From Fodinicurvata halophila (GTDB lineage: Bacteria; Pseudomonadota; Alphaproteobacteria; Kiloniellales; DSM-21159): a DNA stretch of 64,000 nt. The DNA is taken from NCBI RefSeq assembly GCF_042651425.1, contig NZ_JBHSCW010000002.1:124001-188000 (forward strand), given 5' to 3'. The position numbers were made by a program, and so were the translations under genes. Shown here piece after piece: positions 8,704-17,381 of this stretch (position 1 is its first letter; each line of letters opens with the position of its first letter). The notes below the pieces were generated by a model. The model saw only the letters and a program-made list of their open reading frames with translations. It searched no databases and was not told the origin of the DNA.

Positions 8704-9824
8704 GAACCCTCGACCGCTACATGACGCGCCTGTTCCTGTTGCGCTTCCTGCTGATCCTGCTGGCGGGCTCGGTATTCATCCTGACGCTCGATATCATGGA
8801 GGTTTCCAACGATATCGCGGAGATCGAGGCCGATAGCGAATTGAGCGCAACCCTGCAGTACGCGCTTTGGCGCTTTCCCTCTTTTCTCTCTCAGCTGCTG
8901 CCCATTGCCACCTTGCTGGCTGCGCTTCTGATGTTCGCCGAGATGCAGCGCAGCAGGGAACTGGTCTCGCTCTGGAACAGTGGCATCTCTCCCATTCGAC
9001 TCATGCGCGGCCTGCTGCCGGTAGGCTGCCTGCTGGCAGCGATGCAGTTCACCCTGGATGACCAGATCCTGCCCGAGACAACCGTCCAGCTGAGGGAATG
9101 GCAGGTCGGCGAATTCAGCGAAGCGACCGACCTCGCCGGCAGTGATGGCCAGGTCTGGCTGCGCAGCGGCAGCGACTATCTGCGCATCTCGCAGGAAAGC
9201 CTGGGCGACGAGAACCTGAAGGACCTGACCCTCTTCCGTCGCGACGACCGGGGCCTGCTCTACGAGCGCCTCGATGCGGAATCGGCACAGAGAACGTCCA
9301 ACGGATGGCTGCTGCGCGAGGTGACACGCCAAGGGGAAGCCCAGACTGCCCCCGAGACACTGCCGGTCTATCTCTGGGATGGCAGCATCGAGCCCGAGGG
9401 TCTGCAATTGCTGGCCCGACCGCCGCGGGAGCTCTCACTCGCCCAGCTGGCCGAACTGATCAGCCACGACAGCTATGGCCAGCGCTCGCCCCAGGTTTAC
9501 CAGACCTGGATCCACGCACGCGTGACCCAGAGCCTCACGCCCATCCTGCTGCTTCTTCTGGCCGTCGCCTGGGGACAGGACTACAGGCGCTCCGGCACAC
9601 TGACACGCCTGATGGTGGGAGGGGTCGCCATCGGCTTCAGTTTCTTCGTGCTCAACGGAACCTCTGTCGCGCTCAGCGAAGTCGGAGCCATGCCCAGCTG
9701 GATGGGGGCCTGGGCCCCCTTCACTGCCATGACCTGCCTGATCGCCTATCTGGTCGTGCGCAGAGAGGCTTCGGAGCCCATACAGCTGCGCTCAACACAG
9801 GAAACCACGGCCGATGCAACTTGA
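8700..9824 (+). CDS. LptG-like permease subunit of the sphingolipid cluster
   Basis: This 374-residue protein is the second YjgP/YjgQ-family permease and overlaps the LptF-like gene by four bases (ATGA), so the two are made together. It has the same plan: helices near residues 12-32, 60-80 and 95-115, a periplasmic jellyroll-type domain, then three C-terminal helices with the ILLLLLAVAWG stretch. Genuine lptF/lptG genes of alphaproteobacteria usually lie near lptD, surA and pdxA; none of these is here, which favours a second, specialised pair. Confidence 0.8.
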   Translation: MRTLDRYMTRLFLLRFLLILLAGSVFILTLDIMEVSNDIAEIEADSELSATLQYALWRFPSFLSQLLPIATLLAALLMFAEMQRSRELVSLWNSGISPIRLMRGLLPVGCLLAAMQFTLDDQILPETTVQLREWQVGEFSEATDLAGSDGQVWLRSGSDYLRISQESLGDENLKDLTLFRRDDRGLLYERLDAESAQRTSNGWLLREVTRQGEAQTAPETLPVYLWDGSIEPEGLQLLARPPRELSLAQLAELISHDSYGQRSPQVYQTWIHARVTQSLTPILLLLLAVAWGQDYRRSGTLTRLMVGGVAIGFSFFVLNGTSVALSEVGAMPSWMGAWAPFTAMTCLIAYLVVRREASEPIQLRSTQETTADAT

Positions 9825-9894
9825 CCCGCAGCGATACCAGGCCTAAGGCACGGGCCTGCCGCTTCTCTCTTCCCCTTCCGATTCAGTGAGCCAC

Positions 9895-10854
9895 ATGACT
9901 CCGGGTCTCGTCAGCAACCCTCTCAGCCAGCAGAACAAGCAGGGCATGGACCGGCTGGAAGCCGTGGCAGGTGACTTCCCCGGCCTTCACCACGAGCGGC
10001 TGGGGAACATCCAGGATCTGCCCGCCGCGCTCGATCGCCTGGCCGAGGCCGGCGTGAACCTGCTGATCCTCAACGGAGGGGATGGAACGGTCCAGGCCGC
10101 CATGACCGAGGTCCTGGAACGTCGTCCCTGGGGTGAGACTCCCCCCGTCTTCGCCCTTCTGCAGGGCGGCATGACCAACATGACCGCCATCGACGTGGGA
10201 CTGCGCGGCCGGCCCGCGAAGGCCCTGGCGCGACTGCGGGACCGACTGGCGGACGACACCCTCGACCCTGTCCTGCGGCGGCGCAGAATCCTCCGCCTGG
10301 AAGGCGCCCTGGATGCAGCGCCGCAGCGCGGAATGTTCTTCGGCGCTGCCGCCATCTACCAGGCTATCCAGCTTTGCCGCACCAAGGTGCATCCCCTCAA
10401 TATCGAGGCCGACTGGGCGGCCGGACTGACCCTGGCACGCCTGCTGGCCGGTTGGGTGTTCGGCGGCAAGAGCCGCAACGAGATCCACGGCGAGACGATA
10501 GCCACGGCCATCGACGGCGCTCCCGCTGACACCCGACACGAGCTGCTCGCCATAGCCACCACGCTGGATCGCCTTGTCCTGGGATCACAGCCCTTCTGGA
10601 ACCAGAATGGCAAGCCGCTGCGCTATACGGCCATTTGCCATCCTCCGCAGTCGTTGCTGCGGCATAGCCTGAAGGTTCTCTACGGCGGCAATGAGCGGCG
10701 GCTCCCCGAGGCGTGTTATCGCAGCTGCGGGGCGGAAGCTCTGGAACTGACCCTGGAGGGTCCCTTCACGCTGGACGGCCAGTTCCACGAGCCGGACCCG
10801 CAGCGCCCCTTGCGCCTCAGTGCCCCGGACCACCTGGACTTTGTGCGGCTGTAG
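9895..10854 (+). CDS. Diacylglycerol-kinase-family lipid kinase, candidate ceramide kinase
   Basis: The DAGK catalytic domain is recognised by LLILNGGDGTVQAAM, with GGDGT at residues 61-65 binding ATP phosphates. The protein has about 319 residues and the two-lobe length of YegS/LcbK-like kinases. It phosphorylates a membrane lipid hydroxyl. A member of this family from the Caulobacter sphingolipid locus, CpgB, is a ceramide kinase, and this gene occupies an equivalent setting. The start is uncertain: the ATG used here has no clear ribosome site, and a GTG lies three codons upstream. A 70-base gap separates it from the permease pair. Confidence 0.75.
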   Translation: MTPGLVSNPLSQQNKQGMDRLEAVAGDFPGLHHERLGNIQDLPAALDRLAEAGVNLLILNGGDGTVQAAMTEVLERRPWGETPPVFALLQGGMTNMTAIDVGLRGRPAKALARLRDRLADDTLDPVLRRRRILRLEGALDAAPQRGMFFGAAAIYQAIQLCRTKVHPLNIEADWAAGLTLARLLAGWVFGGKSRNEIHGETIATAIDGAPADTRHELLAIATTLDRLVLGSQPFWNQNGKPLRYTAICHPPQSLLRHSLKVLYGGNERRLPEACYRSCGAEALELTLEGPFTLDGQFHEPDPQRPLRLSAPDHLDFVRL

Positions 10855-10862
10855 GATTCCCC

Positions 10863-11783
10863 ATGAGCGAGCTTCCGAACAGCCTGCTGCACCTCATCGA
10901 TCAGGAAACAAACCAGCCCGCCGACCCGGCGATCCACCGGATTGCCGAAGCTGCCTGTCAGCGCGCCACCCAGGGTCGACCGGATGCCGTGCTCTCCGTG
11001 TTGTTCTATGGCAGCTGCCTGCGCAGCGGAGTGCCGCACGACAGTCTCGTCGATCTCTATCTTCTGGTGGACAGCTATGACTCCGTTCATGCCGGTACCC
11101 TCATGCGCCACCTGAACCGGCTTTTGCCCCCCAACGTCTATTACATCGAAATCGCTCACGAAGGCCGGACCGTTCGCGCCAAGTATGCCGTCATGACTCT
11201 CGACCAGTTCGCCCGGCGCGTGGGACCTGCCGGCTTCCACCCCTACTTCTGGGCACGCTTCGCACAGCCCACCGGCATACTGGCCGCCCGTGACGAGGAG
11301 AGCCGGCAGGAAACGGTGGCAGCGCTCGCCCGCGCCACGGTAACTCTGGCACGCGCGGCCCGGGGCCTGTTTGGACAGACGCCCCCACCCGAGGTTCTTT
11401 GGACCCGCGCCTTTGCGGAAACCTACCGGACCGAACTGCGGGCCGAGGACGGCGGACGGGCGCGCCAGCTCTATGATCGCTACGGGGACCGTTACGACCG
11501 GATCTGGGAGTGCCTGCAGGCCGAAGGGTTATTGAGCGAAACCCTCTCAACTTCCGAGGGGGCGAGGCGCTGGCTCATGCGCCGTCTGGCCGGCAAGCTG
11601 CTGTCCGTGCTGCGCCTGGCCAAAGCGGCCTTCACCTTCACCGATGGCCAGGCTTACCTGCTCTGGAAGATCGAGCGGCACTCGGGCGTGCGGGTGGCCC
11701 CCACCGCCTGGCAAAAGCGACACCCCCTGCTCTCGGCACCGATCCTGGCCTGGAGACTCTACCGCCGCGGCGGCTTCCGCTGA
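10863..11783 (+). CDS. Tam41-like phosphatidate/lipid cytidylyltransferase candidate
   Basis: The 306-residue protein has no signal peptide. It shows a nucleotidyltransferase-fold core: FYGSC at residues 48-52, then VDLYLLVD with D64 and D70. The block NVYYIE near 91 and TVRAKYAVMT near 103-112 follow. This order resembles mitochondrial Tam41 (G-S ... D-F-x-x-x-V-D ... VYY ... IKYGVIS), which makes CDP-diacylglycerol from CTP and phosphatidate. The match is from memory of the family, not a search. Next to a lipid kinase it could convert the phosphorylated lipid to a CDP-lipid. It ends ten bases from the convergent serine palmitoyltransferase gene. Confidence 0.55.
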   Translation: MSELPNSLLHLIDQETNQPADPAIHRIAEAACQRATQGRPDAVLSVLFYGSCLRSGVPHDSLVDLYLLVDSYDSVHAGTLMRHLNRLLPPNVYYIEIAHEGRTVRAKYAVMTLDQFARRVGPAGFHPYFWARFAQPTGILAARDEESRQETVAALARATVTLARAARGLFGQTPPPEVLWTRAFAETYRTELRAEDGGRARQLYDRYGDRYDRIWECLQAEGLLSETLSTSEGARRWLMRRLAGKLLSVLRLAKAAFTFTDGQAYLLWKIERHSGVRVAPTAWQKRHPLLSAPILAWRLYRRGGFR

Positions 11784-11793
11784 ACGAATCGCC

Positions 11794-13008
11794 TCAGCCG
11801 CGCAGCGAAGCCGTTGTATCCTGGGCCTGCCATTCCGCGAGAATCTTGGCGAAGCGGGTGCAAACCTCCTGGATCTGCGCCTCGCTGTGAGCCGCCGAAA
11901 CCGAGCAGCGCAGCAAGCAGACCCCGTTCGGAGTGCCCGGCGGAATGGCCAGATTGACGTAGACGCCTTCCTCCACCAGCCGGTTCCAGAAATAGACCGC
12001 TGTCTGCTCGTCGGCCAGGCGCACGGCGATCACCGGACTGGCCGGAGCGCAGATCTCGAATCCCAGGGAACTCAAGCCCTCGTACAGGGCATCTGCATTG
12101 CGCCACAGCTTGCGTATCAGGTCGGGATTCTGCTCGATCTTCTCGATCGCCTTGGTCACCGTGACCACGCTGGCCGGCGAGGCAGAGGCCGTGAACATGT
12201 AGGGCCGGCTGCAGTAGCGCAGACGATCGAAGTGCGGATGGTTGGAGGCGCCGAAGCCACCGATCGCTCCCAGGCTCTTGCTGAAGGTCCCGGCCACGAA
12301 GTCCACGTCGTCCTCGACGCCGCAGGCTTCGGCAACGCCGCGCCCATGCTCGCCCATCACCCCTAGGGAATGGGCCTCGTCCACCAGGATGAAGGCGCCA
12401 TGGCGTTTCTTGACCTCGATGAATTCATTCAGTGGTGCAATATCCCCCAGCATTGAATAGATACCCTCGACAATGACGAGCGCGACGCCGTCCTCGTTCT
12501 TCAGACGGGACAGGCGGCGATCCAGGTCGGCGGGATCGTTGTGGCGGAAGCGGATCAGGGTCGCACCGCTGAGGCGGCAGCCGTCATAGATGCTGGCATG
12601 GGAATCGGCATCCAGTAGGATGGTGTCCTTGGGTCCCGCCAAACCGGCAATCATGCCAAGGTTGGCCTGATAACCCGTGGGGAACACGATCGCCGACTTG
12701 CATTTCAGGTAGCGGGCGATCGCCTGCTCCAACTGCTCGTGGAGCACATAGCTGCCGTTGGCGATCCGCGAGCCCGTGGTTCCCGTCCCCTGCTCGCGCA
12801 TGGCTTCGCAGCCGGCCTCAATACAATCCGGATCGAAGGTCAGGCCCAGATAGTTGTTGGTTCCCACCAGGATGGTCCGGCGTCCGTTGATCAGAGCTTC
12901 GGTGGGCGAGAGGATCTTGTCCATGCGCAGGCCGAAGGGATTGAGGCCAGCCTGCAACAGGCTGTCCCGGCGCGATGCAATCGTCTCGTACTTGTCGAAG
13001 ATATCCAT
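11794..13008 (-). CDS. spt: Serine palmitoyltransferase (alpha-oxoamine synthase)
   Basis: This PLP enzyme condenses L-serine with an acyl thioester to give 3-ketosphinganine, the first step of sphingolipid synthesis. The active-site lysine is K244 in GTFSKSLG; D210 and H213 (LVDEAHSLG) bind the cofactor, and H137 in DADSHAS stacks on it. Length (404 residues) suits the soluble bacterial SPT family. Related 5-aminolevulinate and 8-amino-7-oxononanoate synthases share the fold, but the upstream ACP, reductase and ligase favour SPT. The chosen ATG lies four bases after the ACP stop; an ATG five codons upstream overlaps it. Confidence 0.9.
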   Translation of the reverse strand: MDIFDKYETIASRRDSLLQAGLNPFGLRMDKILSPTEALINGRRTILVGTNNYLGLTFDPDCIEAGCEAMREQGTGTTGSRIANGSYVLHEQLEQAIARYLKCKSAIVFPTGYQANLGMIAGLAGPKDTILLDADSHASIYDGCRLSGATLIRFRHNDPADLDRRLSRLKNEDGVALVIVEGIYSMLGDIAPLNEFIEVKKRHGAFILVDEAHSLGVMGEHGRGVAEACGVEDDVDFVAGTFSKSLGAIGGFGASNHPHFDRLRYCSRPYMFTASASPASVVTVTKAIEKIEQNPDLIRKLWRNADALYEGLSSLGFEICAPASPVIAVRLADEQTAVYFWNRLVEEGVYVNLAIPPGTPNGVCLLRCSVSAAHSEAQIQEVCTRFAKILAEWQAQDTTASLRG

Positions 13009-13012
13009 GACG

Positions 13013-13273
13013 TCAGCCAGCATCCTTCTGCTTCTGAACGGCAGACACCAGGTCATCCACGGTGCGCAGTTCCCCCACGAGATTGATGGGAATATCGATC
13101 TCGTACCTGTCCTCGATCTCCATGATGATATCCATGGCCGCCACGGAATCGATGTTCAGATCGCTGTTGAGATCGGTAGTCTCGGCGATCTTGATCTTAT
13201 TGCGGTTGTATTGCTCCAGAATTCCGCAGATATCCTGGAATACGCTGTCGCTGTTGTCCTGCATCTCTTCCAT
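13013..13273 (-). CDS. Dedicated acyl carrier protein of the sphingolipid operon
   Basis: This 86-residue acidic protein has the phosphopantetheine attachment motif LNIDSVAAMD, with serine 43 as the modified residue. It would carry the acyl chain, loaded by the ligase encoded upstream, to serine palmitoyltransferase encoded downstream. Caulobacter has the same spt-acp-reductase-ligase set, and the ACP there is required for ceramide. It is distinct from the primary fatty-acid ACP, whose usual neighbours (fabG, fabF) are absent. Confidence 0.9.
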   Translation of the reverse strand: MEEMQDNSDSVFQDICGILEQYNRNKIKIAETTDLNSDLNIDSVAAMDIIMEIEDRYEIDIPINLVGELRTVDDLVSAVQKQKDAG

Positions 13274-13318
13274 GATCCGTTCGATCCTTCGGCCTTCACG
13301 CCTAGGGGCGGCGATGAT

Positions 13319-14308
13319 CTACAGCCACCCCTGCTGTTTATACCAGTTCAAGGTCTGGGTAAAACCGTCTGAAAACATCCTGGGCGCGGGACAGTCCGGC
13401 AGCAATCGACGCCAGTTCCCCCTGCTGCGCCAGTCCGGGAAGGTCAGTTCGCGCAGCTTGCCCGGCGTGAAAACGCTTGCACGCCCCAAGGCCCGGGAGA
13501 CAGTCTCGCTGCCCCAGGCAACGGGATAGACGGACGCGGGGGGCAGTTGTATCAGCCGGACCCTGCGCCCCAGCGCCTGCCCGGCAATCGCTGTCAGTTC
13601 CGGCCAACTGTAGCCCTCCGGCGCCTCGTCGTTGGGCTCCAGGCAGATGCCGCTGGGAAGCTCCGCCTCCAGCGCGGCAATCACAGCCTCCGCCAGATCC
13701 TCCGCATGAATCAGGGAAAAGCGATTGCTCCTGCGCCCCGGCACGACCAGCAGGCCGCGGTTCATCTGCTGAAACAGCGGCAGGGTCGCACGGTCCCCGG
13801 GCCCATAGACAGCCGGCGGACGGAAGGTGGCGACCTCCAGGTTGCCGGCCCAGGCTCGTACCGCCTCCTCGGCCGCGCGCTTGCTTTGCGCATAGGCGGA
13901 AATATGCGGCTCGCGTGCCGCAAGTGAGGAAATGTAGATAAAGCGTTCCACGGACCCGGACCGTCCTGCCAGTTCCGCCAGGCTTTCCGTGGCATCGGCA
14001 TTGATGCGACGGAATTCCCCGGCATCGCGTGCCTTGATCAGGCCCGCACAGTGCACCACGGCCGTGGTGCCGGAGATCAGCTCTTTCAGGGCCGCCTTGT
14101 CCTCCAACCCGCCGGCAATCACCTCCACCATTCCCTCGGCAGGGGCGGACGGCAATGTTTCCACCATGGAGCGCCAGGCTTCAGGCCGGCGCAGCAAGAG
14201 GCGAATACGACAGCCCTTCTGAACAAGCCGGCGCAGCAGAAAGGATCCGACAAAGCCCGTCGCTCCGGTCAGGGCTACAGCCGGCGCGACATCGAGTCTT
14301 CCGGTCAT
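13319..14308 (-). CDS. cerR: NAD(P)-dependent epimerase-fold ceramide reductase candidate
   Basis: This extended short-chain dehydrogenase has 329 residues. The Rossmann motif is ALTGATGFVGSFL at residues 12-24, and the Tyr-x3-Lys pair is in SAYAQSKRAAEE. In the Caulobacter ceramide cluster the equivalent gene encodes the reductase of the 3-keto group. The ATG giving MTGRLDV was chosen; the frame stays open about 70 codons upstream without reductase-like sequence. It sits between the ligase and the ACP in one operon. Confidence 0.82.
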   Translation of the reverse strand: MTGRLDVAPAVALTGATGFVGSFLLRRLVQKGCRIRLLLRRPEAWRSMVETLPSAPAEGMVEVIAGGLEDKAALKELISGTTAVVHCAGLIKARDAGEFRRINADATESLAELAGRSGSVERFIYISSLAAREPHISAYAQSKRAAEEAVRAWAGNLEVATFRPPAVYGPGDRATLPLFQQMNRGLLVVPGRRSNRFSLIHAEDLAEAVIAALEAELPSGICLEPNDEAPEGYSWPELTAIAGQALGRRVRLIQLPPASVYPVAWGSETVSRALGRASVFTPGKLRELTFPDWRSRGNWRRLLPDCPAPRMFSDGFTQTLNWYKQQGWL

Positions 14309-14346
14309 GCCTGAACCGCTTTCCGCGGAGACTTCGGCCGCAAGCT

Positions 14347-16143
14347 TCAGTCCGAACCGACAGCCATGGCAAGTACGGGGGCGTCCTGCTGGCTGTCCTG
14401 CAGGTCTTCGTTCACATCGCGGATACGTCCTGCGACATAGTCCGCCTTGGCAGCAGCCCGGCTGAGCTTGCCTGAAGACGTGAAGGTCAGCGACCGCGGC
14501 GGCGCCAGCACCACATCGCACCCGACCCCGGCTGTCTTCTGAACGATGGCGGCAACATCCCGGCGCATCGTCTCCCGCGCCTCAGGATCGGGCGTGCGGC
14601 ATTCGACCACCAGTACGACACGCTCGTTGTCCTCATCATCGCCAAGGGCGAAGGCGGCAATGTCGCCGGCGCGCACGCCGTCGAGCTTCTCGACGGCCCA
14701 TTCCAGGTCCTGCGGCCAGATATTGCGCCCGTTGCTGATGATCAGATCCTTGCTGCGGCCCGTGATCACCAGTTCGCCATCCACGAGATAGCCGAGGTCG
14801 CCGGTGTCCAGCCAGCCATCGGGCGTGATCACGGCCCGGGTCGCCTCCAGGTCACGGTAGTAGCCCTGCATCAGGCTGGGTCCCTGCACGCAGACCCGGC
14901 CGATGGAACGTTCCGGCAGCCTCTGGTCATCGGTATCGCGAATCTCCACCGCATGGCCCGGCAGGACCCGGCCGCATTTGACGAAGGTGCGCACCGAGGC
15001 CGCGGCCCCATCCCGCCCGTGGGAGACAGGCACGGCAACGCCTCTCAACGCGGCACTTTCGCGATCCACATGGTCCAGCTGCAGGCCGGTATTCAGACGC
15101 GTGAAACTGACGGCGAGCGTGGATTCGGCCAGGCCATAGCTGGGCAGGAAGGCCTTGGGGTCGAAGCCGCTTTCTGCGAAGCGCTCGGCAAAGCCCTGGA
15201 GCACGCTGGCACGAACCATTTCACCACCGATGCCGGCCACGCGCCACTGCGACAGCTCGAACTGGGCCGGATCCACGTTCGTCGAACGCCGGAGACAGAG
15301 ATCGTAGCCGAAGGTCGGGCTGAACGAGATGGTCCCCCCGTATTCCGAGAGAATCCTGAGCCACAGCATCGGCCGGCGCGCGAAGGTCGTTGTCGCCAGG
15401 TAGTCGATGGAAATCTGCGACAGGGCCGGTGTAAGGAAAAACCCGACCAGTCCCATGTCGTGATAGAGCGGCAGCCAGGAGGTGGCCCGGTCACCGGGCT
15501 GCAGGGCCAGGCCGTGCTGGCCGATGCCGCGCGCGTTGCTGGTAATCGCCTTCTGGGTCACCAGGACACCACGCGGCATGCTGGTACTGCCCGAGGAGAA
15601 CTGGATGTAACAGGGATCCTGGCGCTCCAACGGGCGCAGGAAACCGTTCTTCGCGCTCATTTCGCGGAACTCGGCGTGGCTGCCGACACGGGCAACGTTG
15701 GCTTCGACCGCAGCCTCGCGCAGCATGTCGATCAGATCCTCGGAAGCAACAGCAGCGGAAACGGCGGCGCGCTTCATCATGGCGCCCAACCGCGCCACAT
15801 AGGCCTCGCGCCCGCCGAGATTGACGCTGAGCGGCAGCGGCACCGGAACGATGCCTGCATACTGACAGGCAAAGAAGAACACGAAGAATTCCGGCCGCGT
15901 CTCCGCGATCAGGGCAACCCGGGAACCACGTTCCAGCCCCGATGCAACAAGGCGGGGCGCAAGATCCAGTGCTTCCTCGCGGATTTCCCGATACGTCATG
16001 CCCCGATTGAGAACGCCGCGCTCGGAGAAGAAGTTGCATCCGGTCTGTCCCCGGGCGGCATAGTCCAGACCTTCCGCCAGGGTTTCGAATTCCCCGACTC
16101 GAAGGGGCAGGGTCTCATTTGTCGTGATTGTCGAACGCGTCAT
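14347..16143 (-). CDS. Fatty acyl-AMP ligase / acyl-ACP synthetase of the sphingolipid operon
   Basis: This 598-residue ANL-superfamily enzyme activates a fatty acid with ATP and most likely loads it on the neighbouring ACP. The adenylate motif IQFSSGSTSMPRGV, the GWLDTGDLGYL hinge region and the C-terminal lysine in SSGKLSRAAAK are visible. The LPLYHDMGLVGFFLTP stretch is typical of FadD32-like fatty acyl-AMP ligases. It is the first gene of the minus-strand sphingolipid arm, followed after 38 bases by the reductase. The homologous Caulobacter gene is needed for ceramide. Confidence 0.88.
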   Translation of the reverse strand: MTRSTITTNETLPLRVGEFETLAEGLDYAARGQTGCNFFSERGVLNRGMTYREIREEALDLAPRLVASGLERGSRVALIAETRPEFFVFFFACQYAGIVPVPLPLSVNLGGREAYVARLGAMMKRAAVSAAVASEDLIDMLREAAVEANVARVGSHAEFREMSAKNGFLRPLERQDPCYIQFSSGSTSMPRGVLVTQKAITSNARGIGQHGLALQPGDRATSWLPLYHDMGLVGFFLTPALSQISIDYLATTTFARRPMLWLRILSEYGGTISFSPTFGYDLCLRRSTNVDPAQFELSQWRVAGIGGEMVRASVLQGFAERFAESGFDPKAFLPSYGLAESTLAVSFTRLNTGLQLDHVDRESAALRGVAVPVSHGRDGAAASVRTFVKCGRVLPGHAVEIRDTDDQRLPERSIGRVCVQGPSLMQGYYRDLEATRAVITPDGWLDTGDLGYLVDGELVITGRSKDLIISNGRNIWPQDLEWAVEKLDGVRAGDIAAFALGDDEDNERVVLVVECRTPDPEARETMRRDVAAIVQKTAGVGCDVVLAPPRSLTFTSSGKLSRAAAKADYVAGRIRDVNEDLQDSQQDAPVLAMAVGSD

Positions 16144-16697
16144 ACCCGGTCTGTTCCGTCCCGTTGTTCACTGGCCCGTATCTGTCTGTCAGGTTTTTTG
16201 CCGTCTGATCACCGTCTGCGTCCCCTTGCACACGGTCAACATGCTGGATAAACGAACAAAACCCCCCGGTACCTAGACCTGTCAGATTCTCACCGGAGCC
16301 CTCAAGATATCCCCTCAACATTCTCTGCCAAGTATCTGGTTCAGGCTGGATTCTGCCACAAGTCTGGCACCTCTTATGGTTATAAGGATTCAGAGGCCAG
16401 AGATGAAATGAAATCGAGTTTCAGTTCCCCATCCGGCCATCAGCCGCAGATGGCGCAATAAGGTGCTGACAATAAGGAATTTTTTCGAGATCCGAAAAGT
16501 CGCCCGTGAAAGAATATAACCGAATGTTGCAGTGCCCCCGGCTGGCATGCCCATGCCCCCAGCAGAAACCGCGCTACAGGCAGGCCGTCACCCCCCGATC
16601 CGCAGGGTCAAGTCCCCGCCCCCTCGAGGCTTGCACTTCGCCCCCGGAGGCGCGTTAACTGGAGTCGTTACGTAGGCCGAAGGAAGGCAGAGTTACC
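16144..16697. other. 554-base divergent intergenic region
   Basis: No gene is supported here. The region must hold the promoter of the minus-strand sphingolipid operon and that of the FrnE-like gene on the plus strand. From about 16530 to 16645 the plus strand is rich in C-tracts of four to six bases, so the minus strand is G-rich. An AAGGAAGG ribosome site lies before the plus-strand gene. I found no recognisable operator. Confidence 0.4.
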
Positions 16698-17348
16698 ATG
16701 TATCTCGACGTCTATCTCGACACCATCTGCCCCTGGTGCTTCATCGGCAAACGCCGCCTGGAACAGGCATTCGCTCTCTGGCAGGGGAAACCCCCGGAGA
16801 TCCGCTGGCGTCCCTATCAGCTCAATCCCGAAATGCCGCGCGACGGTATGGACCGCGCAAGCTATCTGCGCATGAAGTTCGGTTCGGACCGCGGGGCGGA
16901 ACGTGTCTATCAGTCGATTGCCCAAGCTGGAGCGGCTGAAGACCTGAATTTCGACTTCGCGGCCATCCGACGCACGCCCAACACACTGGACTCCCATCGC
17001 CTGATTCGCTTTGCCGAGCGCGATAACCTGCAGGACAGGGTCCTGGAGCGCCTGCTGCAAGCCTACTTCATGGAAGGGGCCGACCTGGGCGACAAGCAGG
17101 TCCTCGCCTGCCTGGCGGAGGAATGCGGCCTGCCGCGCCAGAAGGTCGAAAGCTATCTCGCCGGAGAGGAGGACCGGGAAGCCATCCGGAAAGAGGACAC
17201 CACTGCGCGGTTGAGCGGCGTGGTCGGGGTGCCCTGCTTCATCGGCAACGGACACTACGCCCTGCCCGGTGCACAGCCGCCCGAGGCTCTGGTCCGGCTT
17301 TTCGAACTGGCCCAACAGGATGGCACCGACGCCCCGCCGGCGGCTTAG
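16698..17348 (+). CDS. DsbA-family oxidoreductase, FrnE-like
   Basis: This 216-residue protein has the thioredoxin-fold CPWC motif at residues 11-14, within the FrnE/2-hydroxychromene-2-carboxylate isomerase branch of the DsbA family. The cis-proline region GVVGVPCFIGNG near residue 175 has an extra cysteine, as FrnE often does. There is no signal peptide, so it acts in the cytoplasm in thiol-disulfide exchange. The start is an ATG behind a strong AAGGAAGG site. It stands alone on the plus strand. Confidence 0.85.
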   Translation: MYLDVYLDTICPWCFIGKRRLEQAFALWQGKPPEIRWRPYQLNPEMPRDGMDRASYLRMKFGSDRGAERVYQSIAQAGAAEDLNFDFAAIRRTPNTLDSHRLIRFAERDNLQDRVLERLLQAYFMEGADLGDKQVLACLAEECGLPRQKVESYLAGEEDREAIRKEDTTARLSGVVGVPCFIGNGHYALPGAQPPEALVRLFELAQQDGTDAPPAA

Positions 17349-17381
17349 ACACGCTTTCCAAGTCCAGTTCTCTAACGGCGT

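Noticed and set aside
11794..13008. 8-amino-7-oxononanoate synthase (bioF) or 5-aminolevulinate synthase
   Set aside because: The dedicated ACP, acyl ligase and ceramide reductase in the same operon favour serine palmitoyltransferase, and the biotin genes in the window are transport genes far away.
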